Below, in pieces: positions 33,322 to 42,846 of a stretch of DNA of 64,000 nt. Position 1 is the first letter of the stretch; each line of letters starts with the position of its first letter. The notes under the pieces were generated by a model. It ran no database searches and was not told where the DNA came from. It saw only the letters and a program-made list of their open reading frames with translations. The stretch spans positions 38,512-102,511 of the forward strand of contig CANKBS010000014.1 in NCBI GenBank assembly GCA_947480015.1, given 5' to 3'. The DNA is from Sphingobacteriaceae bacterium (lineage in GTDB: Bacteria; Bacteroidota; Bacteroidia; B-17B0; Aurantibacillaceae). The position numbers and the translations under genes are program-made.

Positions 33322-36300
33322 TTGAGAGCTAACGGACTGATAAATTTTGTATTAATTACAAGTGCTACGGCTACTTTAATGGGTGTGGTGACACATGCCG
33401 ATTTGAGTCAACCCGTGTCAGAACCGGCGCTCGACTATTCGGCATCCAACTATGTGATGCCAAAAGACACGCCTGAAACGGAAGAACCGGATTTGCTTTA
33501 TCAGTTTAAAGACAATGATGGGAAACCTCCCATGATGGATCCCAAATCGAAATTGTATCTCGAAAATCCAAGCAACGTTAAGTCCAAGGTCGAATACGAT
33601 GCTAAAACCGGTAATTATAATATCAAACAAACGGTTGGTGATCGCGAGTATCGTCCCGAAACGTACATGAACCTGAAAGAATACAAGGATTACATGTATA
33701 AAAAACAAATGCGCGATTACTGGCGATCGCGTGTGGCCGCTGATGATTTAAATAAACAGCCCCGCAAAGGCATGATTCCTAAATTGCAGGTAAACAGCGA
33801 ATTGTTTGATCGTATTTTTGGTGGAAATACCGTAGATATTAAGCCAACAGGGACGGCCGAACTCATTTTTGGTTTAAACAGAAATAAAAATTTAAATCCC
33901 GCTATTCCACAAAAACAACAAAAGATTACCAATTTCGATTTTAACATGCGTATTCAGTTAAACTTAATTGGTAAGATTGGCGATAAGTTAAAGGTTACCA
34001 CCAATTACAATACCGAAGCTTCCTTCGATTGGGAGAATCAAGTGAAGGTTGATTACACCGGTTATGAAGATGAAATTTTAAAAAAGATAGAAGCCGGTAA
34101 CGTCACCCTTCCATTAAATAGCTCCTTAATATCAGGTAGTCAAACCTTGTTTGGATTTAAAACAACCATGCAGTTTGGTAAATTGATGGCTACAACAGTT
34201 TTCTCACAACAAAAAGGTAAAAAGCAAGAAATCACTGTGCAGGGAGGCGCGCAAACCCAACAATTTTCATTGGCTGCCGACAACTACGAACAAAACAAAC
34301 ATTATTTTTTAGGTCATTTTTTCCGTCAGAATTATGATTCTTGGATGAGCACCCTTCCGGTAATTAATACACCCATTGTGATTACGAAGGTTGAGGTTTA
34401 TGTATTAGGCATTACCGGTAGCGCCGAGCAAACCAGAAACGTGGTAGCCTTTGAAGATTTAGGTGAAGGTGATTTTAAAGATGGTTCTATTAATAATGTT
34501 TGGCCGGGTATGACCGATGCAAGTGCTATTTCACCTTCGAAGTATGCACTCACGTCAAGCGATAGTTTCCCCGGAAATTACTCCAACAACCTGTATACTA
34601 TTTTAACCAATACGGCGAATGGTTTAATCAGAGATCGTGACATCACTGGTTTAGGCGTGTTAACGTCCAATTCGCAGGCTTCCAATTCCAATAACGACCC
34701 CAACAATGCTTACATGGTGGAAGGTCGCGATTTTGTAAAAATTCAAAATGCCCGCCGTTTAAACCCAACCGATTTTTATCTCAATACACGCACCGGTTTT
34801 ATTTCCTTAAATCAGCAATTAAATAACGATCAGGCCTTAGCTGTATCTTATCAGTATACCCGCGACGGTAAAACCTATATGGTTGGTGAATTTAGTGAGC
34901 AGGTGCCCAATAATAAAGAAATTCTGGTTTGTAAATTACTAAAAACAAATGCCGTAAGCGTTAAACACCCCATGTGGCGTTTAATGATGAAAAACGTGTA
35001 TGCCTTGGGCGCTTATAATTTAAATCCACAAGATTTTAAACTGGATGTGTTTTATAATAACATCGAAACTGGTGTAGATGTGCCTTATTTGCCATTTGGC
35101 AAAGTAAATGGCATCCAGTTAATACGCGTATTGGATTGCGATCGCTTAAGTGTAAATGGTGATAAGGCTTCCGATGGTGTGTACGATTTTATAAATGGTT
35201 ACACCGTTTCACAGGTAAATGGCCGCGCCTATTTTCCAACCTCTGAACCTTTTGGTAGAAGTTTACAGAAAAAATTCAGCGGCGAAGATTTTCCGGAAGC
35301 GAACAAATACATTTTTACCGAACTCTACGATTCAACAAAAACCGCCGCCGGATTTATTCAGAATAAAAATCGTTTTAAAATTAAAGGAACGTACCGTTCT
35401 TCATCCGGATCGGAAATTGCCCTCAATGCCCTCAATATTCCGCAAGGTGCGGTAATTGTTACAGCCAACGGCATGAATCTGGTTGAAAATACCGATTTCA
35501 CAGTAGATTATACCTTGGGTCGTGTAAAAATCATTAATGAAGGTATTTTAAATTCAGGAGCAACCATTAAAGTGTCACTCGAAAGCAACTCGCTGTTTAG
35601 CGTACAGCAAAAAAGTTTATGGGGCACACGACTCGATTATAAAGCAGGAAGAAATTTAATTTTAGGGAGCACCATTTTACGTTATAACGAACGACCAATG
35701 ACCCAAAAGGTAACCATAGGCGATGAGCCGGTAAGTAACATTGTGGCCGGCTTAGATTTTAATTACAAAACCGAAGCGCCTTTTTTAACGCGTTTACTCG
35801 ATAAGTTACCATTTTACAGCACCAAAGAAATGAGTAGCATTACCACCCGTGGTGAATTCGCAAAGTTATTTCCGGGTAACGCCAAGGCTATTAATACCAA
35901 TGGCGGTAACTCTTATATTGATGATTTTGAAGGGTCCATTTCTGTTATTGATGTAAAAGGGGCTAGCAGCTGGTACTTAGCTTCCATTCCCCAACACATT
36001 CCGGGTAGTATGTTTCCCGAAGCACTTAAAAAAGGAACCATTGAAGCAGGGATGAATCGCGCACGGTTTAACTGGTATAACATCGACGCCATGTTTACCC
36101 GTGATCAAAGTGGAACGACACCTTCCTATTACGCGAGCAAAAAATTATTTTCTAATAACATGTGGCGCCAGGTGTTTGAAACCGAGTTGTTTCCAGGCAA
36201 AACGCCTCCTAACGGTCAGCAGGTTGTTTTACCAACCCTCGATCTTGCTTTTTTTCCAAGTGAACGCGGACCCTATAACTACGACGTAAAAGGATCCTCC

Positions 36301-39300
36301 ATTTCTTCCGGTATTAATACCGACGGCAGCTTAAAAACACCCGATAAACGCTGGGGTGGTATCATGCGCCGTCTCGAAACCAACGACTTTCAAGCAGCTA
36401 ACGTGGAGTACATTCAGTTTTGGATGATGGATCCTTTTAATGAAGATTATACTTCTGATACTGATCCGGCTTTTGATAAATCAAAACCACCTGAAGGGGA
36501 TATGTACATCAACTTAGGAAATATTTCGGAAGACATTGTGATGGATGACCGGATGGTTTATGAAAATGGATTGAACGGCGCACCGGGTTCTCCAGTAGCA
36601 GCTGTAGATACCATTCCAACCGCTAATGTGCCTTTACAACCTCCTATTATTAATGCTTTTTCACAAAACAATAATGATCGTCCCTATCAGGATGTAGGCT
36701 ACGACGGACTCACCGATGATGATGAGCGTATTCGTTTTCAAAGTGCGGTTAACGACATGAACAACCTTGCGGGTATCAGCGATGCTGCAAAACAAGCTTT
36801 TCTGGATGACCCTTCTACCGACCGTTATCACTTTTTTAGAGGCGATGATTATGATAATTTTCAATCCAATACCATTCAACGGTATTCGAAATACAACAAT
36901 CCCGAAGGTAACTCACCAACTGAAACGCAATACAAATCGCAAAACTCTGCAGGCTACTCTACCAGTGGTACTACTTTACCAAACATTGAAGATGTAAATA
37001 AAGATAATACCTTAAGCACCGTTGAAAATTATTACCAATACCGCGTAAGTATCAGGCCGGGCGATATTAATCCAAGTTCGGTGGGTACTAATTTTATTGT
37101 GGATGCCTTTGATGGTACCGCTCAATTTAGTGGTGTGACCAAAACGGTAAAATGGTATCAATTTAAAATTCCTATTTCACAATTTGAAGATAACATAGGC
37201 GGTATAGAAGGGTTTAACTCCATTCGTTTTATGCGGGTGTATATGAAAGGTTTCGCGCATCCGGTGATGGTGCGTTTAGCTCGCTTTGAATTGGTGCGAA
37301 GTGATTGGAGACGTTACCAATTCGATTTGAAAAAACCAGGCGAGTACATTGCAGCCGATGCCAATACTGCCTCCTTTGATATTTCGGCAGTTAGTTTACA
37401 AGAGAACTCTACCAAGGTTCCGGTTAACTATGTGATGCCGCCGCAAATTAATCAACAACAAAATGTACAAACCACTAATTTGGTTTTATTAAACGAGCAG
37501 GCATTGCAAATGCGTGTGTGTAATTTAAGAGATGGTGACAGCCGCGCTATTTTTAAAAATGTAGATCTCGATACCCGCATGTATCAAAACATAAAGATGA
37601 ATGTACATGCTGAACAACTTAATAACATTCCATTAAAAGATGGGGATCTTACTTTGTTTTTTAGGGTTGGTACCGATTACAATAATAACTTTTACGAATA
37701 TGAAATTCCATTATTGCTCACACCAAAAGGTGTTTACGACCCCAATGGCAGCGATGCCCGCAGTGTAGTATGGCCTAATGAAGTGAATTTTAATTTCAAT
37801 GATATTTCATCCGTTAAGCAGGCAAGAAATAGTTTGTATGGTTATTTCAGCGATCTGAATCAATTGTCCACGCCTTATTCCAAAGATATGGGCGGCTATA
37901 CAGTAACCATTGTTGGTAATCCCAATTTAGGTACGGTTAAAAGTATTATGGTAGGTATTCGAAATCCAAAAGGAGTCGACAACCTAGCCCATTGCGCCGA
38001 AGTGTGGATAAACGAATTACGCCTCACCGATTTTAATAATAAAGGTGGTTGGGCTACTACCGGACAATTACAGGCCAAGTTAGCCGATTTGGGTATGCTC
38101 TCCATGAGTGGGACATATAAAACGCCTTTCTGGGGAAGTGTAGAAAGCAAGGTGAATGATAGAAGTAAGGAAACCAATGCCAATTGGGATGTGAGTACCT
38201 CCATTAATGGCGGTAAATTTTTCCCGGCTAAATGGAAAGTTACCTTACCTATATTTTACAATTATGGTCAAACTAAAATAACACCGCTCTTTAATCCCCT
38301 CGATCCCGATGTAAAAATGTCAGCCCTCGATGCCACGCCAATTTCTGATAGTTTAAAAACGGCCATCAAAAAACAAACCATCGATTTTACCGAACGCAAA
38401 GGATTTAATTTAACCAATGTTCGCGTTGATGGTTTAAAACGAACCAAGGCAAAACCCCGACCCTGGGACGTGAGTAACTTCTCTGTGACCTACGTATATA
38501 ATGAAATTTTTAAGCGAAGTGTCAATGTGGAGTACAATATCAATAAACAATACCGTGGTAACATACAGTATTCATACAGCGTAAAAAATCCTTTAACCAT
38601 AAAGCCTTTTGCGAAAACAAAAATATTTCAAAACAAATGGTTTGCCTTAATTAAAGATTTTAGTCTGCAATTGGTGCCGAGTAGTTTCGGAACATCCATG
38701 GATGTGAACAGAACCTACGCTGCTTTACGAAACCGCGATATTACCGGATTCTATGCAGGTGCCGATCAGTTTGCTAATCCCACTTTGGTGAATAAAAATT
38801 TTACCATGAATCGTTCGTACAATTTTGTGTGGCCGTTTAACAAAGCTTTAAAATTTGATTATACCGCCGTTAATGAAGGACGGCTATTAGAACCACGAGG
38901 CGAGGATTATAGAAATCAAAAAGATTTACGTGATTCGGTTTTCAATTACTTTTTTCAAGGCAGACAAGGTAGTCCTCCAAATGGCCCGGTTTTAGGCCGT
39001 TTTGGCGAGAACACCACCTACCGTCAGCAAATGAATTTAAATGCCGATTTGCCTTTGAATAAAATACCCCTTCTTGATTTTGTGAAATCAACCTATCGTT
39101 ATGGTGGCAGTTATACTTGGACGCGCAGACCATTTGCAGCCGACGATGCCGTTGGTAATACCATTCAAAACACACACACGCACGCCCTCACGGGTAACTT
39201 CGATTTTATGAAGTTATACAATAAGATTCCTTACTTTAAACGCGTAAATAATCCTGCGCCAAAAAATTCGACCTTAAAAGCCGGTGGTGGGAAAGCAAAA

Positions 39301-40791
39301 TCAACCGATTCAAAAACCACAGCGGTATCTACCACAACCGATACACCGGCCAAAAACTCCAATTTCGAGGACATCGCTGAACTTCTAGCCCGCACCTTAA
39401 TGATGCTTAAGAGCGGTTCAATAACCTATCAATTAACAGGTGGTCAGGCCATGCCTAACTTTATGCCAAGTTCGCAATATGGTGGAATGGATTTCAGGAA
39501 TAATGGCGCCCCCGGATTTTTATTTACAACGGGCTTACACGATGATCAAATTCGTCAAAACAGCGCTAACAATGGATGGATCTCTAAATTGTCGCAGCAA
39601 ACAACCCCTTACATTGAAAACTTTAATCAGACCTTTGCTTACAAAGCAACCATTGAACCTCATAGTAGTATTAAAATTGATTTGACGGGAAATTACTCCA
39701 ACACAAAAAATACCACCGAGTACATCCATTATAATGATTCTGTGAATCGATGGAATTTCCACCAAAGTCCGAATGTTACAGGAAACTTTAACATGAGTAC
39801 CTTCACCTTCTTTAATTCATTTAAGGATGGTAAGGACCCTATTCAATCCAAACTATTCGCTAATTTTTTACAAGCTAGGCAGGATGCGGCCATACAACTT
39901 GCGGCAAAAAACCCATTCTCTAATGGGCTACAATCAACACCCGGCGCTACCAACGTGCCTTATGTAGATGGGTATTCGACTAATCAGCAGGACGTATTGT
40001 TGTTAGCCTTCTACCGCACCTATACCGGACGTGATATTAAAAAGTACAGTACCACAAACATATTCCCGGCTATTCCTTTACCAAACTGGAATATAACGTG
40101 GGATGGCTTAGGAAAAATACCGACTTTAAAAAAGACATTTAAAAGTATCATGGTGCGCCATGCCTATAAAAGCACATATAGCCTAAGCGGTTACGCGAAT
40201 AATAATTTATTTAACCCCGATAATATGCCCGGTGACCCTCAGGTTGCCCGCATGCCGGTTAATACATCAACTTTTAGTGCTGCTAATTTTGTACCCTATT
40301 ACAGTTTAGGATCGGTAACCATGCGCGAAAGTTACGAGCCCTTAATTAAATTCGACATGCAATTTAATAAAACAGGTTGGAGTGCTAATTTAGAAACACG
40401 ACGAGATAAAACCACCACCTTAAATTTAACCGGATTCCAAATTATAGAAACAAAAGGTCAGGAATATATTGTAGGTGCGGGTTACCGGATTAATAAGTTA
40501 CGTTTGAATGTCAAAATTCAGGGCAAAACCCTCGAAAGCCCATTAAATTTAAAATTAGATTTGAGTTACCGTCAAAACATTTCCATTTTACGTCAGGTTG
40601 AAAGCGGTATTAGCACACCAACCGGCGGTACCAATATCTTTAGCATGCGTTCTTCGGCCGATTATATTCTTACGCCTAACATTACCCTGCGTTTCTTTTA
40701 CGATTGGACACGCAACAAGCCCCAAACTTCAGCTTCCTTCCCAACCTCCAGCGTAAATGGCGGCTTTAGCTTGAGGATAACTTTTTCTTAA
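33322..40791 (+). CDS. sprA: T9SS outer-membrane translocon protein SprA (Sov)
   Basis: A 2489-residue protein, the pore of the type IX secretion system. SprA forms a very large beta-barrel in the outer membrane through which proteins with a type IX C-terminal signal pass; it is also needed for gliding in motile species. Evidence is the extreme length, an N-terminal export signal (LINFVLITSATATLMGVVTH), Tyr/Asn-rich beta-strand character, recognisable segments such as NLIGKIGDKLKVTTNYNTEA and SYIDDFEGSISVIDVKGASS, a conserved WINELRLTDFNNKGGWA region, and the location after ruvA and before gcvH. The start is TTG 33322, 4 bp after the ruvA stop; the next in-frame ATG would remove the signal. 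Confidence 0.95.
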   Translation: MRANGLINFVLITSATATLMGVVTHADLSQPVSEPALDYSASNYVMPKDTPETEEPDLLYQFKDNDGKPPMMDPKSKLYLENPSNVKSKVEYDAKTGNYNIKQTVGDREYRPETYMNLKEYKDYMYKKQMRDYWRSRVAADDLNKQPRKGMIPKLQVNSELFDRIFGGNTVDIKPTGTAELIFGLNRNKNLNPAIPQKQQKITNFDFNMRIQLNLIGKIGDKLKVTTNYNTEASFDWENQVKVDYTGYEDEILKKIEAGNVTLPLNSSLISGSQTLFGFKTTMQFGKLMATTVFSQQKGKKQEITVQGGAQTQQFSLAADNYEQNKHYFLGHFFRQNYDSWMSTLPVINTPIVITKVEVYVLGITGSAEQTRNVVAFEDLGEGDFKDGSINNVWPGMTDASAISPSKYALTSSDSFPGNYSNNLYTILTNTANGLIRDRDITGLGVLTSNSQASNSNNDPNNAYMVEGRDFVKIQNARRLNPTDFYLNTRTGFISLNQQLNNDQALAVSYQYTRDGKTYMVGEFSEQVPNNKEILVCKLLKTNAVSVKHPMWRLMMKNVYALGAYNLNPQDFKLDVFYNNIETGVDVPYLPFGKVNGIQLIRVLDCDRLSVNGDKASDGVYDFINGYTVSQVNGRAYFPTSEPFGRSLQKKFSGEDFPEANKYIFTELYDSTKTAAGFIQNKNRFKIKGTYRSSSGSEIALNALNIPQGAVIVTANGMNLVENTDFTVDYTLGRVKIINEGILNSGATIKVSLESNSLFSVQQKSLWGTRLDYKAGRNLILGSTILRYNERPMTQKVTIGDEPVSNIVAGLDFNYKTEAPFLTRLLDKLPFYSTKEMSSITTRGEFAKLFPGNAKAINTNGGNSYIDDFEGSISVIDVKGASSWYLASIPQHIPGSMFPEALKKGTIEAGMNRARFNWYNIDAMFTRDQSGTTPSYYASKKLFSNNMWRQVFETELFPGKTPPNGQQVVLPTLDLAFFPSERGPYNYDVKGSSISSGINTDGSLKTPDKRWGGIMRRLETNDFQAANVEYIQFWMMDPFNEDYTSDTDPAFDKSKPPEGDMYINLGNISEDIVMDDRMVYENGLNGAPGSPVAAVDTIPTANVPLQPPIINAFSQNNNDRPYQDVGYDGLTDDDERIRFQSAVNDMNNLAGISDAAKQAFLDDPSTDRYHFFRGDDYDNFQSNTIQRYSKYNNPEGNSPTETQYKSQNSAGYSTSGTTLPNIEDVNKDNTLSTVENYYQYRVSIRPGDINPSSVGTNFIVDAFDGTAQFSGVTKTVKWYQFKIPISQFEDNIGGIEGFNSIRFMRVYMKGFAHPVMVRLARFELVRSDWRRYQFDLKKPGEYIAADANTASFDISAVSLQENSTKVPVNYVMPPQINQQQNVQTTNLVLLNEQALQMRVCNLRDGDSRAIFKNVDLDTRMYQNIKMNVHAEQLNNIPLKDGDLTLFFRVGTDYNNNFYEYEIPLLLTPKGVYDPNGSDARSVVWPNEVNFNFNDISSVKQARNSLYGYFSDLNQLSTPYSKDMGGYTVTIVGNPNLGTVKSIMVGIRNPKGVDNLAHCAEVWINELRLTDFNNKGGWATTGQLQAKLADLGMLSMSGTYKTPFWGSVESKVNDRSKETNANWDVSTSINGGKFFPAKWKVTLPIFYNYGQTKITPLFNPLDPDVKMSALDATPISDSLKTAIKKQTIDFTERKGFNLTNVRVDGLKRTKAKPRPWDVSNFSVTYVYNEIFKRSVNVEYNINKQYRGNIQYSYSVKNPLTIKPFAKTKIFQNKWFALIKDFSLQLVPSSFGTSMDVNRTYAALRNRDITGFYAGADQFANPTLVNKNFTMNRSYNFVWPFNKALKFDYTAVNEGRLLEPRGEDYRNQKDLRDSVFNYFFQGRQGSPPNGPVLGRFGENTTYRQQMNLNADLPLNKIPLLDFVKSTYRYGGSYTWTRRPFAADDAVGNTIQNTHTHALTGNFDFMKLYNKIPYFKRVNNPAPKNSTLKAGGGKAKSTDSKTTAVSTTTDTPAKNSNFEDIAELLARTLMMLKSGSITYQLTGGQAMPNFMPSSQYGGMDFRNNGAPGFLFTTGLHDDQIRQNSANNGWISKLSQQTTPYIENFNQTFAYKATIEPHSSIKIDLTGNYSNTKNTTEYIHYNDSVNRWNFHQSPNVTGNFNMSTFTFFNSFKDGKDPIQSKLFANFLQARQDAAIQLAAKNPFSNGLQSTPGATNVPYVDGYSTNQQDVLLLAFYRTYTGRDIKKYSTTNIFPAIPLPNWNITWDGLGKIPTLKKTFKSIMVRHAYKSTYSLSGYANNNLFNPDNMPGDPQVARMPVNTSTFSAANFVPYYSLGSVTMRESYEPLIKFDMQFNKTGWSANLETRRDKTTTLNLTGFQIIETKGQEYIVGAGYRINKLRLNVKIQGKTLESPLNLKLDLSYRQNISILRQVESGISTPTGGTNIFSMRSSADYILTPNITLRFFYDWTRNKPQTSASFPTSSVNGGFSLRITFS

Positions 40792-40839
40792 TAGTTGAAT
40801 TAAATTTCAAACATCAGGCTTAAAATTAAAACAAACGAC

Positions 40840-40847
40840 TACATTTG
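40840..40847 (+). promoter_or_regulatory. -7 box for gcvH
   Basis: TACATTTG, an exact TAnnTTTG match, 19 nt before the gcvH ATG. No TTG is seen at the usual -33 spacing. It shows that gcvH can be transcribed apart from sprA. Confidence 0.6.
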
Positions 40848-40866
40848 TACCACAAAAAAAAACATT

Positions 40867-41247
40867 ATGAATTTTCCAGCAGAATTAAAATACACCAAAG
40901 ACCACGAGTGGGTAAAAATTAACGGAACTGAAGCAACAGTAGGTATTACTGATTTCGCACAGCGCGAATTAGGCGATATCGTTTATGTGGATGTAAACAC
41001 AATAGGTGAAGTGGTTGAAAAAGAAGCCGTTTTTGGTACCGTTGAAGCGGTTAAAACAGTAAGTGATCTTTTTATGCCTTTAACAGGTGAAGTTTTGGAA
41101 GTTAATAAAGACATTGACGCAGCACCTGAAAGTGTGAACACGGATCCATACGGAAAAGGTTGGATGATTAAAATAAAAATTACCAATACATCAGAACTTG
41201 ACTCCTTATTGAGCTGCGATGATTATAAAAAACTAATTGGCGCTTAA
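40867..41247 (+). CDS. gcvH: glycine cleavage system H protein
   Basis: A 126-residue lipoyl carrier protein that shuttles the aminomethyl group of glycine between the P, T and L proteins. The start [37 protein letters not shown], and the lipoylation site Lys63 in [15 protein letters not shown] are present, as is [20 protein letters not shown]. Length is normal. No other glycine-cleavage gene is near. Its place after sprA is conserved in many Bacteroidota. It has its own -7 box and is followed by a strong terminator. Confidence 0.97.
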   Translation: MNFPAELKYTKDHEWVKINGTEATVGITDFAQRELGDIVYVDVNTIGEVVEKEAVFGTVEAVKTVSDLFMPLTGEVLEVNKDIDAAPESVNTDPYGKGWMIKIKITNTSELDSLLSCDDYKKLIGA

Positions 41248-41266
41248 GCAAGCTTCAAACATTTTT

Positions 41267-41299
41267 AAACCCTTTTAAGTTAGCTTGAAAGGGTTTTTT
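41267..41299 (+). terminator. gcvH terminator
   Basis: AAACCCTTT (41267-41275) pairs with AAAGGGTTT (41288-41296), and the T-run 41294-41299 follows. It separates gcvH from the MBOAT operon. Confidence 0.75.
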
Positions 41300-41413
41300 G
41301 TTTTATGTTGAATAAAAGGGAGTTAAACAACATTAAGACTCCGATAAAATAATTATTTTTAGATTAGATTACTAATTGGTGGGCTTGTGACAGGTTTATA
41401 ATTTTAAATTTTA

Positions 41414-42844
41414 ATGGTTTTTAGTTCAGTCATATTTTTATTTATTTTTTTACCCTGGACCCTCCTGATCCATTACTTCCTCGACCCCCGTTATCGCAAC
41501 GTTTTTTTATTGCTGGTTAGTTTACTTTTTTATTCCTGGGGCGAAGGTCTTTTAACCATTCTAATCGTTATTTCTATTTTTATTAATTACCTGGGGGGTA
41601 TACTCATCGCGTATTTTAAAGAGAAAGATCTCCGCTTAAGTAAAATCCTGCTCAGCTTCTTCATTGGTTTAAATGTGCTCGTTCTTATTTATTTTAAGTA
41701 CTTCAATTTTATTATTGGCAACTTACAACAACTTAATTTATTTAAAGGCACTGCATTCACCGAAATCCATTTACCCATTGGCATTTCCTTTTACACCTTT
41801 CATATCATCTCCTATCTCATCGATGTATACCGTCGCAGTGCGGTTTCTCAGAAAAATCCTTTTGATCTGGGTTTGTATATTTTCCTCTTTCCCCAATTGG
41901 TAGCCGGACCAATTATTCGTTACAAAGATATTTCTCAAAAAATCGCCTCCCGATTTATCATCGCTGAAGATTTTACAAAAGGAATCATGCGATTTATTCG
42001 CGGTCTCGCAAAAAAAATGATCATTGCTAATACGCTTGCGCTTATTGCCGATCAAAGCTTTAGTCAAGATCCCTCTACACTGCCTGCTTCGGTGGCTTGG
42101 TTTGGAATTATCTGTTATACCTTACAAATTTATTTCGATTTTTCGGGTTATTCCGATATGGCGATTGGTTTGGGTAAAATGATGGGATTTAATTTTCCCG
42201 AAAACTTTAATTACCCTTACATGGCCAATTCAATTCGTGAATTTTGGCAACGTTGGCATATTTCACTGTCTACTTGGTTTCGCGATTACCTCTACATTCC
42301 ACTAGGAGGAAATAAGGAAGGTAAATTAAAAACCTACCGTAATATGTTTATTGTATTTTTTGTAACCGGATTATGGCATGGCGCCAGTTGGAATTTTATT
42401 GTTTGGGGCATGCTGCATGGTGTGTTTTTAGCACTCGAACGTGCGGGTCTTGGTAAACTGTTGTCGAAGCTTCCCCCTGTGTTCCAACATGGCTATACAT
42501 TAGTTGTGGTTGTCATTGCCTGGGTGTTTTTTAGAGCCGATAATTTGAGCTATGCTTTTGATTATATCAAAGCATTAGGCGGCTTTAGCCAGGCTATAAA
42601 TTACTCGCCTTTAATACATGTGGATTATTACTTGCTACTGGTGTTTTTTGCCGCCCTCATCTTCTCTACCAATATTCGTTCACATTTTGAAGTGTGGATG
42701 CTAAGCAAACTAAGTCGGGTGAACGCTGTATTACTGAATACCTATTCTTTTGGACTCTATTTTTCTTACATAGCCTTATTTGTTTATTCCGCTGTTGAAC
42801 TGGCACAAAACAACTACAATCCTTTTATTTATTTCAGATTTTAA
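41414..42844 (+). CDS. MBOAT-family O-acyltransferase (AlgI-like)
   Basis: A 476-residue membrane protein with about ten hydrophobic segments. The AlgI/DltB signatures are seen: HLPIGISFYTFHIISYLIDV, LFPQLVAGPIIRY, YFDFSGYSDMAIGLGKMMGF, FWQRWHISLSTWFRDYLYIP and GLWHGASWNFIVWGMLHGVF. His322 is the invariant catalytic His and His335 the second conserved one. Such proteins carry acyl groups, usually acetyl, across the inner membrane for transfer to extracellular polysaccharide. The next gene (2-bp gap) encodes the likely periplasmic partner. The pair sits between gcvH and vanZ, which are adjacent in related genomes I know. Confidence 0.92.
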   Translation: MVFSSVIFLFIFLPWTLLIHYFLDPRYRNVFLLLVSLLFYSWGEGLLTILIVISIFINYLGGILIAYFKEKDLRLSKILLSFFIGLNVLVLIYFKYFNFIIGNLQQLNLFKGTAFTEIHLPIGISFYTFHIISYLIDVYRRSAVSQKNPFDLGLYIFLFPQLVAGPIIRYKDISQKIASRFIIAEDFTKGIMRFIRGLAKKMIIANTLALIADQSFSQDPSTLPASVAWFGIICYTLQIYFDFSGYSDMAIGLGKMMGFNFPENFNYPYMANSIREFWQRWHISLSTWFRDYLYIPLGGNKEGKLKTYRNMFIVFFVTGLWHGASWNFIVWGMLHGVFLALERAGLGKLLSKLPPVFQHGYTLVVVVIAWVFFRADNLSYAFDYIKALGGFSQAINYSPLIHVDYYLLLVFFAALIFSTNIRSHFEVWMLSKLSRVNAVLLNTYSFGLYFSYIALFVYSAVELAQNNYNPFIYFRF

Positions 42845-42846
42845 CA

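Noticed and set aside
40792..40866. Glycine riboswitch before gcvH
   Set aside because: The 75-bp gap is too short and shows only a -7 box; no aptamer-like helices were seen.
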